From Woeseiaceae bacterium (GTDB taxonomy: Bacteria > Pseudomonadota > Gammaproteobacteria > Steroidobacterales > Woeseiaceae), in NCBI GenBank assembly GCA_021773095.1, contig JAJFKR010000021.1, positions 1 to 64,000 on the forward strand: a stretch of 64,000 bases of DNA, read 5' to 3'. Positions 44,000-53,408 of this stretch are shown here, piece by piece (within the stretch, counting starts at the first letter, position 1; every line of letters begins with the position of its first letter). Position numbers and translations under genes: made by a program. The notes below the pieces were generated by a model. The model worked only from the letters and a program-made list of their open reading frames with translations, was not told where the DNA came from and ran no database searches.

Positions 44000-45151
44000 C
44001 TACAACGTTTCGCCCTCTGCCTCCGCGTCAACCTCATTCATCATCTCACGGATCTCGGCGAGAGTCGGTTCGTTGGGGTCCGGCTCTACAATGTTGTGAA
44101 CCACACGAGCGCGGGCCATCACCTCTGTCGCGTCGTACTGGACAATGCTGACAGGTACGCCGCTGGGCGTGGCCGACAGTGAAACAATGTGTTGTTGCAG
44201 ATGATCGTTGAGTGCCTGTCCCTCGGCGCCCACTTGCGAATCCAGCAATGCCTGCAGTCGGTCTTCTGCCAAAACCGTATCGTCTTCCAGCGGTGCGTGG
44301 GCTTCGAAGTAATGCACGCCGTCTTTCTGGCCCATCTGATACGGCTCGTTCATGATCGTCACAACTTCGCCGATCTCGACCAGTCCATAAAGAAACTCAA
44401 TGTTTTCCGGATACAGCCGCACGCAGCCGTGGCTTACGCGCATCCCGACACCGTAGGGTTGGTTCGTGCCGTGAATGAGGTAGCCCGGCATATCGAGTTT
44501 GAGCACGCGGGTGCCCAGGGGGTTATCAGGACCCGGCGGTACGATGGACGGCAATGGATCACCCATCTCGGCATGCTCGCGTCGCACCGATGCCGGCACC
44601 CACCAGGACGGATTTTGGGCTTTCGCAACGACGGTTGTTTCACCAAGCGGCGTCTCCCAACCGACACGACCGATGCCGATCGGATAAGTGAACACTTGCT
44701 GGCGCTCACCCTCGGCTGGTTTTGGATAATAAAATAGTCGCTTGGTCGCAATATTCAGAATGACGCCGCGTTTGGGCGCATCCGGTAACACGTACTGTGT
44801 TGGCAACAATACCGGCGTGCCCTCTCCCGGCAACCACGGATCGATGCCGTGATTTGCATCGATGAGATCGTCATAACCAAGGCCGTAGGTTCTCGCCAGG
44901 TCTGAAAATGTATCGGTTGCACCGGCAAAAACGATCTGTGGCTCACCGATAACGGTTTGCTCATCGCTTGCAAGCGTGAATATATTGCCATCGATCGGAT
45001 CCAGCACGGGCCGATCTTCAGTCGGCACGACGTCCGGACCGGCACTCTTGTTCATTCCCGCCAGAAAGCCATCAAGCGTCTCGCAGCCTGCGGTTGTGAG
45101 CAACAGGGCGAACAGCAATAGTCGTAATTGGATTTGGCGGTGTTTGAACAA
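44000..45151 (-). CDS. L,D-transpeptidase (YkuD domain) lipoprotein
   Basis: A 383-residue envelope enzyme that makes 3-3 cross-links or attaches proteins to peptidoglycan. It has a lipoprotein signal (LLLFALLLTTAGCETL), a LysM-like segment (DTFSDLARTYGLGYDDLIDA) and the YkuD domain. The catalytic motif is GMRVSHGCVRLYPENIEFL, with the Cys nucleophile in SHGCVRL and the partner His in YLIHGTN. The architecture equals ErfK/YbiS-type proteins. An acidic C-terminal tail follows. No operon partner overlaps it. Confidence 0.92.
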   Translation of the reverse strand: MFKHRQIQLRLLLFALLLTTAGCETLDGFLAGMNKSAGPDVVPTEDRPVLDPIDGNIFTLASDEQTVIGEPQIVFAGATDTFSDLARTYGLGYDDLIDANHGIDPWLPGEGTPVLLPTQYVLPDAPKRGVILNIATKRLFYYPKPAEGERQQVFTYPIGIGRVGWETPLGETTVVAKAQNPSWWVPASVRREHAEMGDPLPSIVPPGPDNPLGTRVLKLDMPGYLIHGTNQPYGVGMRVSHGCVRLYPENIEFLYGLVEIGEVVTIMNEPYQMGQKDGVHYFEAHAPLEDDTVLAEDRLQALLDSQVGAEGQALNDHLQQHIVSLSATPSGVPVSIVQYDATEVMARARVVHNIVEPDPNEPTLAEIREMMNEVDAEAEGETL

Positions 45152-45176
45152 TCGAGTAATCCGGTTCGGTGGTCGC

Positions 45177-45935
45177 CTATTCTAACAGCGTATTCGGTCG
45201 GCTGACCCTGACTGTCAGCGGCCAGATCACGGCGCGCTCATTATCCCCCCACGCCGCCGTCAGTTCGGCCTCAATTTGGGAGACCGGGTCCGTCCCGTTC
45301 GCGGCCTCATAACGCTTGGTCGCGGACCAGGTCTGCAGGTAGCCAAGCATGTCAGCAGCGGTCCACATGAGCGAAATTGAAAAATCCGGCGAAGGAACCA
45401 CTGCGCCCGGCATTATTAACTCCGGATAGCCCTGATCGACCATCGCTCGTTCCGGTGACCAATATTCACCGACTATGCCATTATAAAGTGAGTCAATGAT
45501 CGCATCGCACGCTGTGCTTACCTGGCCCATTTGATAGGCCCAGATAGCGAGTACGCCTTCAGCACGAAGCACACGACGCACTTCCGCCATGAACGACTTC
45601 TCATCGAACCAGTGAAAAGCCTGTCCTACCGTTATCAGATCAACTGACCTATCAGCGAGTCCGGATTTCTCGGCGGTCGCAACGCGATATTTGACCTTTG
45701 GATGAGCGACCGCCGAGTCGATCTGCGATTGACTCGCATCGCTGGCTATAACATCGGAAAAATAATTCGTGAGCGCTACAGCTACCTGGCCGTTGCCGGT
45801 CGCAGAGTCCCAGGCCAGCGTATGCCCACTCGATTCCGATGCAAGAAACTGAAAGAGTTCGTCAGGGTACGTCGGACGGTATTTCGCATAACCCTTTGAT
45901 TGCGCAGAAAAGTAGTCCTTGAACTTGCCTGTCAA
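45177..45935 (-). CDS. Class I SAM-dependent methyltransferase
   Basis: A 252-residue cytoplasmic methyltransferase. It opens YAKYRPTYPDELFQFLA, common in ubiE/Coq5-like small-molecule methyltransferases. The SAM-binding motif I is LAWDSATGNGQVAVAL, followed by VIASDASQSQI and DLITVGQAFHWFD. The substrate cannot be read from sequence. Its start overlaps the M48 protease stop by 4 bases, so it is translated after it. Confidence 0.88.
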   Translation of the reverse strand: MTGKFKDYFSAQSKGYAKYRPTYPDELFQFLASESSGHTLAWDSATGNGQVAVALTNYFSDVIASDASQSQIDSAVAHPKVKYRVATAEKSGLADRSVDLITVGQAFHWFDEKSFMAEVRRVLRAEGVLAIWAYQMGQVSTACDAIIDSLYNGIVGEYWSPERAMVDQGYPELIMPGAVVPSPDFSISLMWTAADMLGYLQTWSATKRYEAANGTDPVSQIEAELTAAWGDNERAVIWPLTVRVSRPNTLLE

Positions 45936-46759
45936 TTCCAGGTCTTTTTACAGTTCGGGTCTTTGCCATCCGCCAATGCCTGATTGTAAATCGGCAAGGT
46001 CTTTTGCCACTGGGAAATCAGGTTTTCGATGCGGGTTTCGCTCGCCGGGTGAGTGGACAAATGCTCCGGTGGCTTTTTACCACCTTTGGCGGACATGTTT
46101 TGCCAAAGATCGACTGCAGCGCGCGGATCGAATCCGGCTTTGGCCATGTATTCAAGCCCAACGATGTCCGCTTCAGATTCCTGGCCCCGGCCCATCGGTA
46201 GCTCCATACCCAGTGCTGCGCCGGCACTCATGACCTGGCTGGCTGTATAAGCTCCGCCGGTGTAACCGCCGCCCATAATGACAGCCAAAGCCTCAATACC
46301 GATTCCTGTCAGCGTACCGCGCGAAGCACGCTCATTGACGTGCTTCGCCGTTACGTGCGCAATCTCGTGGCCAATAACGGCGGCGAGTTGATGCTCGTTC
46401 TCGGTAACCTCAAGTATTCCCGTGTATACGCCGATTTTGCCTCCCGGCATTGCGAAAGCGTTTATCTGGTTTTGCTCGAATATCGCGAGCTCCCATTCAA
46501 TATCGCTGTACGGCGGATTGAGCTCCCCGACAACGGCCTCTGCAACGCAGGCAACGAAGTCGATCTTCGCCCGGTTGGTGGTTAGCGGCAATGTGGCCCG
46601 GTAAGCGTTGAAAGTAGATCTGGCTTGCGCCTCCAGCTCTGCATCCGACTTCAGGATTAGCTGACCACGGCCGGTCGGCGATGTAGAGCAGGATACGACA
46701 AAGACCGCAAACACCAGCGATAACAATAATTTGGAACTATGCTTGACCTTGATACCCAT
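45932..46759 (-). CDS. M48 family metalloprotease lipoprotein
   Basis: A 275-residue zinc protease of the LoiP/YcaL type from the ATG at 46759. It has a lipoprotein signal (LLSLVFAVFVVSCST), the zinc motif GHEIAHVTAKH and the third ligand in ESEADIVGLEYM. FAMPGGKIGVYTGIL ahead of the HExxH is also typical. It is anchored in the envelope and likely serves quality control of outer membrane proteins. The frame continues upstream to 46816, but that part is not conserved. It overlaps the methyltransferase gene. Confidence 0.9.
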   Translation of the reverse strand: MGIKVKHSSKLLLSLVFAVFVVSCSTSPTGRGQLILKSDAELEAQARSTFNAYRATLPLTTNRAKIDFVACVAEAVVGELNPPYSDIEWELAIFEQNQINAFAMPGGKIGVYTGILEVTENEHQLAAVIGHEIAHVTAKHVNERASRGTLTGIGIEALAVIMGGGYTGGAYTASQVMSAGAALGMELPMGRGQESEADIVGLEYMAKAGFDPRAAVDLWQNMSAKGGKKPPEHLSTHPASETRIENLISQWQKTLPIYNQALADGKDPNCKKTWN

Positions 46760-46873
46760 CACGCGACACTCCTCATTCGTTTCTGCTCGATTGATCCGGC
46801 AATTATAGCGCTCCAAAGCGCCATTCTCCCCGCCATTATTTCGACCGCCGGGTCGCGGTTCAGTTCCGTGTCG

Positions 46874-47893
46874 TCAGCGCGGCAATCGCGACTCAAACTT
46901 CTGCCGCCAACCGGCCGCATCTGCCTTTTCCAGGGCGCTATCGATGCCACCCAACAGGCGTTTTTGCAGTGGCTGCTTGATCTTGAAGCACACAGAATAA
47001 AGGTCGCGCTCACCCACGAGGTCACTGAGCAGCTCATCGCTGGTGCGAATTTCATCGGCAAGCCCAAGTTCCAGTGCACGGGTGCCATACCAGTGCTCGC
47101 CCGTTGCGATTTTTTCGAGATCCATATCCGGCCGGTATCTGGCCACCGCGTCCTTGAACAACGTGTGCACGTCTTCGAGTTCTTCCTTTAGCTTCGCCCG
47201 GTCTTCGTCGGTATTTTCACCAAACATAGTGACCGTGCGTTTGTACTTGCCGGCCGTCACCTGTTCGAATTCAACACCGTGGCTGTCCAGCATACGATTG
47301 AAATTCGGTATTTGTGCGAGCACGCCAATGGACCCAAGTATCGCGAACGGTGCCGCGTAAATTTTGCTTGCCACGCAAGCCATCAGATATCCGCCACTCG
47401 CTGCGACTTTGTCGACGCACACGAGCAGCGGAATAACGTGGTCTCGAATACGCGCAAGCTGCGATGCGGCCAGGCCATGCTCGTGTACAACACCGCCATG
47501 ATTCTCCAGGCGGACAATCACGTTATCGTCTTCGGTCGCAACGTCGAGAATCGCACTGACCTCTTCGCGTAAAGACGGCACGGCGCTGGCTTTCAGGTCG
47601 CCTTTGAAATCGATCACGAAGCTACGCGGCCGTGTTGACTCATCTTTCGCGGCGGCCTTGTCTTTCTTTTTCTTCGCTTTGGCGGCTTTTTTCTGCTGAT
47701 CCTTACTGGAAACAGCATTTTGCAAAGTCGTTACCAAAGACTCGTGTTTCTTATTGAGGTCTTCGACCTCAAGTCCTTCTTGTGCGCCCTTTCGCCCGGT
47801 TGACGCTGCAACAGCGATAACAACGACTATGCCAACCACTACAGTGATTACTTTGAGCAGGAACAGGCCGTACTCAGCCAGGAATTCGATCAT
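46874..47893 (-). CDS. sohB: Protease SohB (peptidase S49)
   Basis: A 339-residue inner-membrane serine protease. An N-terminal span ([20 protein letters not shown]) is followed by a very Lys-rich linker, then the S49 domain with [18 protein letters not shown], the serine motif [17 protein letters not shown] and [14 protein letters not shown]. Length and N-terminal pattern match E. coli SohB (349). The lipA gene overlaps its start by 4 bases on the same strand, so sohB is translated after lipA. Confidence 0.92.
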   Translation of the reverse strand: MIEFLAEYGLFLLKVITVVVGIVVVIAVAASTGRKGAQEGLEVEDLNKKHESLVTTLQNAVSSKDQQKKAAKAKKKKDKAAAKDESTRPRSFVIDFKGDLKASAVPSLREEVSAILDVATEDDNVIVRLENHGGVVHEHGLAASQLARIRDHVIPLLVCVDKVAASGGYLMACVASKIYAAPFAILGSIGVLAQIPNFNRMLDSHGVEFEQVTAGKYKRTVTMFGENTDEDRAKLKEELEDVHTLFKDAVARYRPDMDLEKIATGEHWYGTRALELGLADEIRTSDELLSDLVGERDLYSVCFKIKQPLQKRLLGGIDSALEKADAAGWRQKFESRLPR

Positions 47894-48927
47894 ATTGTGA
47901 TGCCAACGTTATTTTTTTGTAAAACCTGTTCGGCCCGGTAACTCGAGCGCACCATCGGTCCGGCGACGACTTCGACGAAGCCTTTATCCAGCCCTTCAGC
48001 ACGATAGGCCTCAAAATCTTCGGGCGTCACGTAGCGCTCCACCGCCAGGTGATTCGGCGTCGGCCGCAAGTATTGCCCGAGTGTCAGAATGTCGACGTTT
48101 GCTTCACGAAGATCATCCATGGTCTGCAATATCTCGTTATCGCGCTCACCAAGTCCCAGCATCAGGCTTGTTTTGGTCAAAACATCGCTGCGATGAGCTT
48201 TCGCGTGACGCAGGACTTCAATGGTCTGTTCATAACTGGCACGAGGATCCCGTACCGGGTGTGTTAATCGTCTAACCGTTTCGACATTTTGTGCGAATAC
48301 TTCCAGTCCCGAATCCACGACCCACTCGACGTGCTCGCGCACACCATTGAAGTCCGGCGTCAGTGCTTCGACTGCGGTATGGGGATTGAGCGTCTTGATG
48401 GCACGAATGCATTCCGCGTAGTGAGATGCGCCGCCATCGGCAAGATCATCACGATCAACCGACGTAATAACGACGTACTCGAGCCCCATCAACTCGACGG
48501 CTTTCGCTGAGTTCATTGGCTCTTCGGCATCCAGCCATCCCTTTGGGTTGCCCGTATCCACGGCGCAGAAACGACAGGCTCTTGTGCACACCGATCCCAT
48601 GACCATGATCGTCGCCGTGCCGGCATTCCAGCATTCGCCAACATTGGGACACATGGATTCTTCGCACACCGTACTCAGGCGATGTTCGTGGACAATATTG
48701 CGGGTCTTTGCATAGCCGGAACCGGACGGCATTTTCGCCCGCAGCCACTTCGGCTTGTCGCCGCGCACTACGGGCGCGCTGTCACGACGCGGTTTCTGGC
48801 CGTTCTTGACGGCCGAAAATCCCTCATTGGTCTGGTATTTCTGCCCGCTCTTCGCCGGCTCACCAGGAACCCCGCACTCTCCCCGAACGATCGGGATACC
48901 GCGCAATGTCTCGTCGTTTTTGCTCAT
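47890..48927 (-). CDS. lipA: Lipoyl synthase
   Basis: Radical-SAM enzyme that inserts two sulfurs into octanoyl groups on lipoate-dependent enzymes. The auxiliary cluster motif is [13 protein letters not shown] and the radical-SAM cluster motif is [15 protein letters not shown]-terminal [12 protein letters not shown] holds the conserved serine that ligates the auxiliary cluster. It has 345 residues, with an N-terminal stretch of about 20 residues beyond E. coli LipA. No lipB is near. A 69-base gap separates its start from the MITE. Confidence 0.96.
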   Translation of the reverse strand: MSKNDETLRGIPIVRGECGVPGEPAKSGQKYQTNEGFSAVKNGQKPRRDSAPVVRGDKPKWLRAKMPSGSGYAKTRNIVHEHRLSTVCEESMCPNVGECWNAGTATIMVMGSVCTRACRFCAVDTGNPKGWLDAEEPMNSAKAVELMGLEYVVITSVDRDDLADGGASHYAECIRAIKTLNPHTAVEALTPDFNGVREHVEWVVDSGLEVFAQNVETVRRLTHPVRDPRASYEQTIEVLRHAKAHRSDVLTKTSLMLGLGERDNEILQTMDDLREANVDILTLGQYLRPTPNHLAVERYVTPEDFEAYRAEGLDKGFVEVVAGPMVRSSYRAEQVLQKNNVGITI

Positions 48928-48996
48928 GCGTTAGCCAGCCGGCGCGATCTGATCCGCCGACCCTGTCTGAAAAGGGCCCGCATTGTCGCATAAAAG

Positions 48997-49264
48997 CTAG
49001 GGAAGCTCTGATCAATTCAATGTATCTCTGCGTCGCCTGAAGTGCACAGATGCAAGGCGTGTTTCGCCGCCAATGGCCCGGTCATTGGCAAGAAGCACAA
49101 CACCGCAGATGTGCACCTCAGGCGGCGCCCTTCGGGGCCTACGACCTGCCCGGCACTCGGCGTTGCGCTTTCTTGACGTAACCGGCTATGCCTGCAAAAG
49201 CGCGTCTTGATTGCCGGGCAGGTCGTAGGCCAGAGATTCATTGAATTGATCAGAGCTTCCCTAG
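48997..49264. mobile_element. 268-bp MITE with nested inverted repeats
   Basis: The ends are 34-bp inverted repeats with one mismatch: the left starts CTAGGGAAGCTCTGATCAAT at 48997 and the mirror ends at 49264. Inside, GGCCTACGACCTGCCCGGCA (49136-49155) pairs with 49212-49231, and a third imperfect pair around TGCACA lies between about 49036 and 49125. No open frame of note is present. CTAG at both outer edges may be a 4-bp target duplication of the YTAR type used by IS5-group elements (inference). Confidence 0.82.
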
Positions 49265-49265
49265 A

Positions 49266-49291
49266 TAAAAAAATCCCGGCCGAAGCCGGGA
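49266..49291 (-). terminator. Intrinsic terminator of the 65-residue gene
   Basis: On the minus strand a 6-bp stem CCCGGC/GCCGGG closes a TTCG tetraloop at 49275-49290 and is followed by a run of seven T (49273-49267). It lies 37 bases after the stop of the minus-strand gene at 49328-49525. Confidence 0.85.
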
Positions 49292-49327
49292 GAATCAGGG
49301 GGAAAACGGTATCAGACGCCAGTTAAA

Positions 49328-49525
49328 TCAGTGCAGTCTCGACCAGCTGACCAGTTTCACAGCGTTTTGCTGAAGGTCAAAATTGCGGGCCAGAATGGCT
49401 TCGATGTCACGCGAATCCGAGCTTTGCTCCATTGGGCAGTTCAGCTCAACAACGCCACAGAACTCATTGCCACCACGATAATCCGTGTCGGTCAATATGA
49501 ACTGTGTGTAGTACTTGGCGGACAT
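49328..49525 (-). CDS. Hypothetical small protein
   Basis: A 65-residue protein I do not recognise: KYYTQFILTDTDYRGGNEF, then CGVVELNCPMEQ and a helical RDIEAILARNFDL. It has a regular mix of strands and one helix and no signal peptide. A good intrinsic terminator just downstream on the same strand supports a real, separately transcribed gene. It is divergent from the OmpA-like gene. Confidence 0.6.
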   Translation of the reverse strand: MSAKYYTQFILTDTDYRGGNEFCGVVELNCPMEQSSDSRDIEAILARNFDLQQNAVKLVSWSRLH

Positions 49526-49607
49526 GTAACCAATTTACGCCTCGAAGCTACAAGTATCTGTGAGCCACAGCACAAAATCCCCGTCACGGGCCCGCGAAGC
49601 GGTGAAA

Positions 49608-49645
49608 TTTGACATAAATCACATTTACGCGCTTTTTGGCGTAAA
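49608..49645. promoter_or_regulatory. CRP/FNR-like site and inverted repeat upstream of OmpA-like gene
   Basis: TTTGA-CATAAA-TCACA (49608-49623) differs by one base from the CRP half-site consensus TGTGA-N6-TCACA and also resembles an FNR box. It is followed at once by a 7-bp inverted repeat, TTTACGC/GCGTAAA, at 49624-49645. Both lie in the gap shared with the divergent small gene. Sequence match only. Confidence 0.35.
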
Positions 49646-49761
49646 ATTTGGTCTTAAGAAGACGCGGTGCACAGAATTTGGCCATGGCCATATGTAACAT
49701 CGTCGTCAATTCTGCCAACGCTTGGGCAGGTTTCTGGCCAGATACCACAGGAATTAATTAC

Positions 49762-51228
49762 ATGGTCGCTAAAAACGGACTACTGAAACTCGTCATCTTG
49801 AGTGTTGCCCTGCTCGCCGCAGGCAGCGGATACGCACAGGACGAACTGAGAAAAACCTTCTTTAAAGACGCCGATGCAGCGAAAGCTGCCGCCGAAGCTG
49901 TGAACGCGAAACTGTATGCTCCAAAGAGCTGGGAAAGCGGTATGAAAGAATACCGCAGCGCTGAAGACCTGCTTGAACGCGGCAGAAACATTGAGTATGT
50001 ACGTTCAAACGCAGCCGATGCCGTGCGCTATTTCAATACGGCCAGACAGGCCGCACAACTGGCGCAAACGGCACTGGCCCAGGCGATCAAGAGTCGTCAG
50101 GACGGGGCCAATGCCCAGGCACCCAGACTATCGCCGGAGCTCTGGTCCGACGCACAGAAGGAATTTATGCGGGCCATTCGATTCATGGAGCGCGGCGACC
50201 TCAAGAATGCAAAACGCCGTGAAATAGAAGCAACCAGTCTCTATCGCGAAGCGGAACTCGTCGCGATCAAAGAGCAATATCTCGCCGAGACGCGCCGCCT
50301 GCTTACCGGTGCGGACAGAGCCCGCGTTGGAAAATATGCACCGATAACGCTCGGCAAAGCCAAACAGTTACTCGCCCGGGCCGAACGCGAGCTGAACGAG
50401 AACCGCTACGACACCGATCTGCCACGCAGCCTCGCGATACAAGCGAATTACGAAGCCAAACATGCACTTTACCTATCGGAAATCGTACGCCAGGTTCGCG
50501 ACAAGGACCTCACGGCAGAGCAGCTGGTGCTCAACTGGGAACAGCCCATGCGAGCCGTAGCAGGCGTCGCGGACATTCTGCCAAACATGCAGGAAGGACC
50601 GGACAACCTGCTGGCCGAACTGATGACCTATTTCGATCAACAGGCTAACGAGCTACAGGCATTGCAGCAGGAAAAAGCCGAAAATGAAGTCCGGCTTGCC
50701 GACATGGAATCCGAACTGCGAGCCCTGGACGAACGTCTGGGCGGAGCATCTGCTGAGCGTGCAGCGCTCATTCAACGCCTTGAAGCCCAAGCTCGCGTCA
50801 AGCAGCAGTTCCAGCAGGTCGAAAAGATATTCTCGTCGTACGAGGCACGCGTATTCCGTGAGGGTGACAACATTATCCTGCGACTGGTCGGCCTGAATTT
50901 CGACAGTGGCAACTCACAAATCAATCCCGATAATTTCGATTTGCTGGCGAAGGTCGAAAAAGCGATCGATGTGTTCCCTCGCAGTGAGCTGACGATCGAG
51001 GGGCACACGGACTCTCACGGCGGCGATGACCTCAACCAGAAGTTATCTCAGGAACGCGCAGAGTCGGTCCAACAGTACATGATCAACGCAATGCGAATTC
51101 CGACCTACCGATTAATTGCTACCGGTTATGGCGAGACACGCCCGGTTTCGAGTAATGAGACCGAAGCAGGTCGTGCGCGTAACCGACGCATTGATGTCGT
51201 GATCAAACCGAACCTGGAAGCTAGCTAG
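49762..51228 (+). CDS. OmpA-family protein with DUF4398-type helical domain
   Basis: A 488-residue exported protein from the ATG at 49762: signal peptide LVILSVALLAAGSGYAQ, a long alpha-helical region with coiled-coil character (DUF4398-like, about residues 25-340; ELQALQQEKAENEVRLADME part of it), and a C-terminal OmpA peptidoglycan-binding domain. The OmpA part shows LNFDSGNSQINPDN, IEGHTDSHGGDDLNQKLS and ATGYGETRPVSSN. No beta-barrel is present, so it is a periplasmic protein that binds peptidoglycan. A longer open frame to 49648 lacks a signal and is rejected. Confidence 0.88.
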   Translation: MVAKNGLLKLVILSVALLAAGSGYAQDELRKTFFKDADAAKAAAEAVNAKLYAPKSWESGMKEYRSAEDLLERGRNIEYVRSNAADAVRYFNTARQAAQLAQTALAQAIKSRQDGANAQAPRLSPELWSDAQKEFMRAIRFMERGDLKNAKRREIEATSLYREAELVAIKEQYLAETRRLLTGADRARVGKYAPITLGKAKQLLARAERELNENRYDTDLPRSLAIQANYEAKHALYLSEIVRQVRDKDLTAEQLVLNWEQPMRAVAGVADILPNMQEGPDNLLAELMTYFDQQANELQALQQEKAENEVRLADMESELRALDERLGGASAERAALIQRLEAQARVKQQFQQVEKIFSSYEARVFREGDNIILRLVGLNFDSGNSQINPDNFDLLAKVEKAIDVFPRSELTIEGHTDSHGGDDLNQKLSQERAESVQQYMINAMRIPTYRLIATGYGETRPVSSNETEAGRARNRRIDVVIKPNLEAS

Positions 51229-52138
51229 CAGCCAGTCCCGTATCATGACCGCGCCACCATTTGGCAATGGTGTGCGCGGTTTTTTTGTTTGCGAGATAGC
51301 CATATTCGGCGTGTACATTGAGTTCGCCGTCGAGGCGAAAGTAATTCAACACATCCTCGTCTTCGATAGACTCAACAAGGCCCATCTCCAGCATCGCTTC
51401 AAAATCACTCGCCAGATACGGATTAATGGCTGTGAGGTCACCGATCGCCGTCAGATTTTTCCAGCGCGTGATGTTGCGCGGATAGCGATCGGCTCCACTT
51501 CCGTCGTGGCCTTTTAATTTTCTCTGCATGAACCGCTGCCCCAACGGGCTTCCCATCGTCAGGAACAGGTCGATATCAATGGGATTGCCGTGCTGGTAGC
51601 TTAACTCCCAAAGCGAGTCATACGCGATGACCGACCCCATGCTGTGCCCGATCAGCAATACCGGGTGCTGACCACCGGATGCCGCCAGCAACGGCACTTT
51701 GAGCATGCGTCGCACATGATCGGCGATATCATTCTTGTTGCGTTCATAACGCATGAGATCACGTAAGTGCACTTCCATGCGTTCACTGGCGAGATGGGGA
51801 ATCAGAAACGGCAACCTGTCGCCCAGTGAATAAATCCATCGCGTTAGTCGTCGCGACCAGGCCGATGCCTCCGAGATATCGCTGGCCGTGGCCTCCGCTT
51901 GCAAGATGACTGCCTCAATGGCTTTCCTGTCGAGATCGATATCGCGATGCGTGCGATAAAAATCGTAAGTCCAGGACACGATATCGAATCCGCCCGGCGT
52001 CGATTCGATGGCATTAGCGACAGCTGCGTCCACACGCCGTAACCCGGCCAGCATGCACCGAAACAGTGCCTCGCGGTGCTGTTCAGGCGGCGGTTTGGGC
52101 AAAAGGCCAGGAACGTAAATGACGAGAGGATGTGGCAT
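51221..52138 (-). CDS. Alpha/beta-fold hydrolase, lipase-like
   Basis: A 305-residue protein with the oxyanion region LVIYVPGLLPKPPPEQ near the start, nucleophile motif LIGHSMGSVIAYDSLW (GHSMG) and LFLTMGSPLGQRFM, which follows the acid strand in lipases and PGAP1-like proteins. No signal peptide is seen. The exact substrate is unknown. Its 3' end overlaps that of the convergent OmpA-like gene by 8 bases, and it starts 3 bases after a HAD phosphatase stop. Confidence 0.8.
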   Translation of the reverse strand: MPHPLVIYVPGLLPKPPPEQHREALFRCMLAGLRRVDAAVANAIESTPGGFDIVSWTYDFYRTHRDIDLDRKAIEAVILQAEATASDISEASAWSRRLTRWIYSLGDRLPFLIPHLASERMEVHLRDLMRYERNKNDIADHVRRMLKVPLLAASGGQHPVLLIGHSMGSVIAYDSLWELSYQHGNPIDIDLFLTMGSPLGQRFMQRKLKGHDGSGADRYPRNITRWKNLTAIGDLTAINPYLASDFEAMLEMGLVESIEDEDVLNYFRLDGELNVHAEYGYLANKKTAHTIAKWWRGHDTGLAAS

Positions 52139-52141
52139 AGA

Positions 52142-52873
52142 CTATTTGACGCCGAGCAGCCCGGGCAGTTCACCAATATGAGTGACTTCAATCTCGGCCG
52201 CGTCCAATTCATCGGGCCAGACACTGGCTGCACGATTAACCCAGGCGGTACGGAGCCCGGCACCACGAGCGCCGTCGACGTCGTACAAAGGATGATCGCC
52301 AACGTGCAGAGTATGTTCTGCGCTGGCCCCACCAACCCGCACGGCAAGGTCGAAAACCTGGCGTGCCGGTTTTGCGGCGCCCGCCATCGCAGCGGTCACG
52401 ACGTCGTTGAAAAGGTGGTCGATGCCGATCAATTCAAGATTCGCATTGCCGTTGGTCACAGCAATTACGACGAAATTTTCATGCAATGCTTCGAGTGCCG
52501 GAATGACTTCTGGAAACAATTCGACGTCATTGCGGACCGCATCAAAAACATTGAACGCATCATCGATGAAATCCGTGTTGTACCCGGCCGCTGTGCCAAT
52601 CCGTCCGAGCACGGTGTGGCGAAGGAAGGTCAGATCGTGCGAGCGATCGGCAAATTCTACGATGACCTGTGTCCTCACCTCACGCAGGTCCGACGGCTCA
52701 TACATTTTGGTGATGCGCGGATAGTGCTCACCAAGCCACTCGTACAAACGCCGCTCCGCACGCACAATCACCGGATGTATGTCCCAGAGCGTGTCGTCCA
52801 GATCCAGCGTAATAGTGCGAATATCCTTCACGGTTGCCGTCGTTACCTGTTTCAACGACCATTGTGAATTCAA
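52142..52873 (-). CDS. yigB: HAD-family phosphatase, YigB-like
   Basis: A 243-residue HAD hydrolase. Motif I is TLDLDDTLWDIHPVIVRAE, motif II is VVIAVTNGNANLELIGI and motif IV is TLHVGDHPLYDVDGARGAG. The spacing and the paired DDTL.D..PVI.R.E match E. coli YigB, which hydrolyses FMN. The TTG at 52873 is a possible start; GTG 14 codons later (before KDIRTITLD) is a good alternative. It is grouped with a lipase-like gene and divergent from gloA. Confidence 0.82.
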   Translation of the reverse strand: MNSQWSLKQVTTATVKDIRTITLDLDDTLWDIHPVIVRAERRLYEWLGEHYPRITKMYEPSDLREVRTQVIVEFADRSHDLTFLRHTVLGRIGTAAGYNTDFIDDAFNVFDAVRNDVELFPEVIPALEALHENFVVIAVTNGNANLELIGIDHLFNDVVTAAMAGAAKPARQVFDLAVRVGGASAEHTLHVGDHPLYDVDGARGAGLRTAWVNRAASVWPDELDAAEIEVTHIGELPGLLGVK

Positions 52874-52918
52874 ACCCGATGCCAGTCCAATCGGGCGGCT
52901 TCAACGCGGAGCAATAGA

Positions 52919-53338
52919 ATGAAATATCTGCACACGATGGTGCGTATCACTGACCTCGACGCCTCACTCGAATTTTACTGCAAGCAGCTCGGGCTCCACG
53001 AGGTGGGACGCTATGACAGTGAACAAGGCCGATTCACGCTGGTTTTTCTGGCTGCACCTGGCGATGAGGAAGCGCAGGTCGAACTGACCCACAACTGGGA
53101 CCCTGAGGACTACGACGAAGGCCGCAATTTCGGCCATCTCGCCTACCAGGTCGACGACATCTACGCGCTTTGCCAGAAACTCCTGGATGCCGGCGTGACC
53201 ATCAACCGTCCACCTCGCGATGGACATATGGCCTTCGTCCGCTCACCGGACAACATCTCGATCGAATTGCTGCAGAAAGGCGAATCGCTACGGCTTGAGG
53301 AGCCGTGGGTATCGATGGAAAATGAGAGGCACTGGTAA
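52919..53338 (+). CDS. gloA: Lactoylglutathione lyase (glyoxalase I)
   Basis: Isomerises the methylglyoxal-glutathione adduct to S-lactoylglutathione. It has 139 residues of the vicinal-oxygen-chelate fold. YLHTMVRITDLDASLEFYC holds the first metal His, FLAAPGDEEAQVELTHNWD a Glu ligand, FGHLAYQVDDIYALC the second His and RSPDNISIELLQ the last Glu. The ATG at 52919 directly precedes KYLHTMVR, as in other GloA. It is a bacterial Ni-type glyoxalase by length. Confidence 0.92.
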   Translation: MKYLHTMVRITDLDASLEFYCKQLGLHEVGRYDSEQGRFTLVFLAAPGDEEAQVELTHNWDPEDYDEGRNFGHLAYQVDDIYALCQKLLDAGVTINRPPRDGHMAFVRSPDNISIELLQKGESLRLEEPWVSMENERHW

Positions 53339-53356
53339 CAATCCGGACTCACACGC

Positions 53357-53369
53357 GTTCTGCTACGAT
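53357..53369 (+). promoter_or_regulatory. Extended -10-like sequence upstream of first SDR gene
   Basis: TTCTGCTACGAT (core TACGAT at 53364-53369 with TG two bases ahead) lies 39 bases before the SDR start. The same 12 bases occur at the same distance class before the second SDR gene (54902-54913). A shared extended -10 element is inferred; no clear -35 is seen. Confidence 0.4.
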
Positions 53370-53408
53370 GCCGGCTCGTTAAAAAATAAAAAACCGGGGA
53401 TTTCAAAA

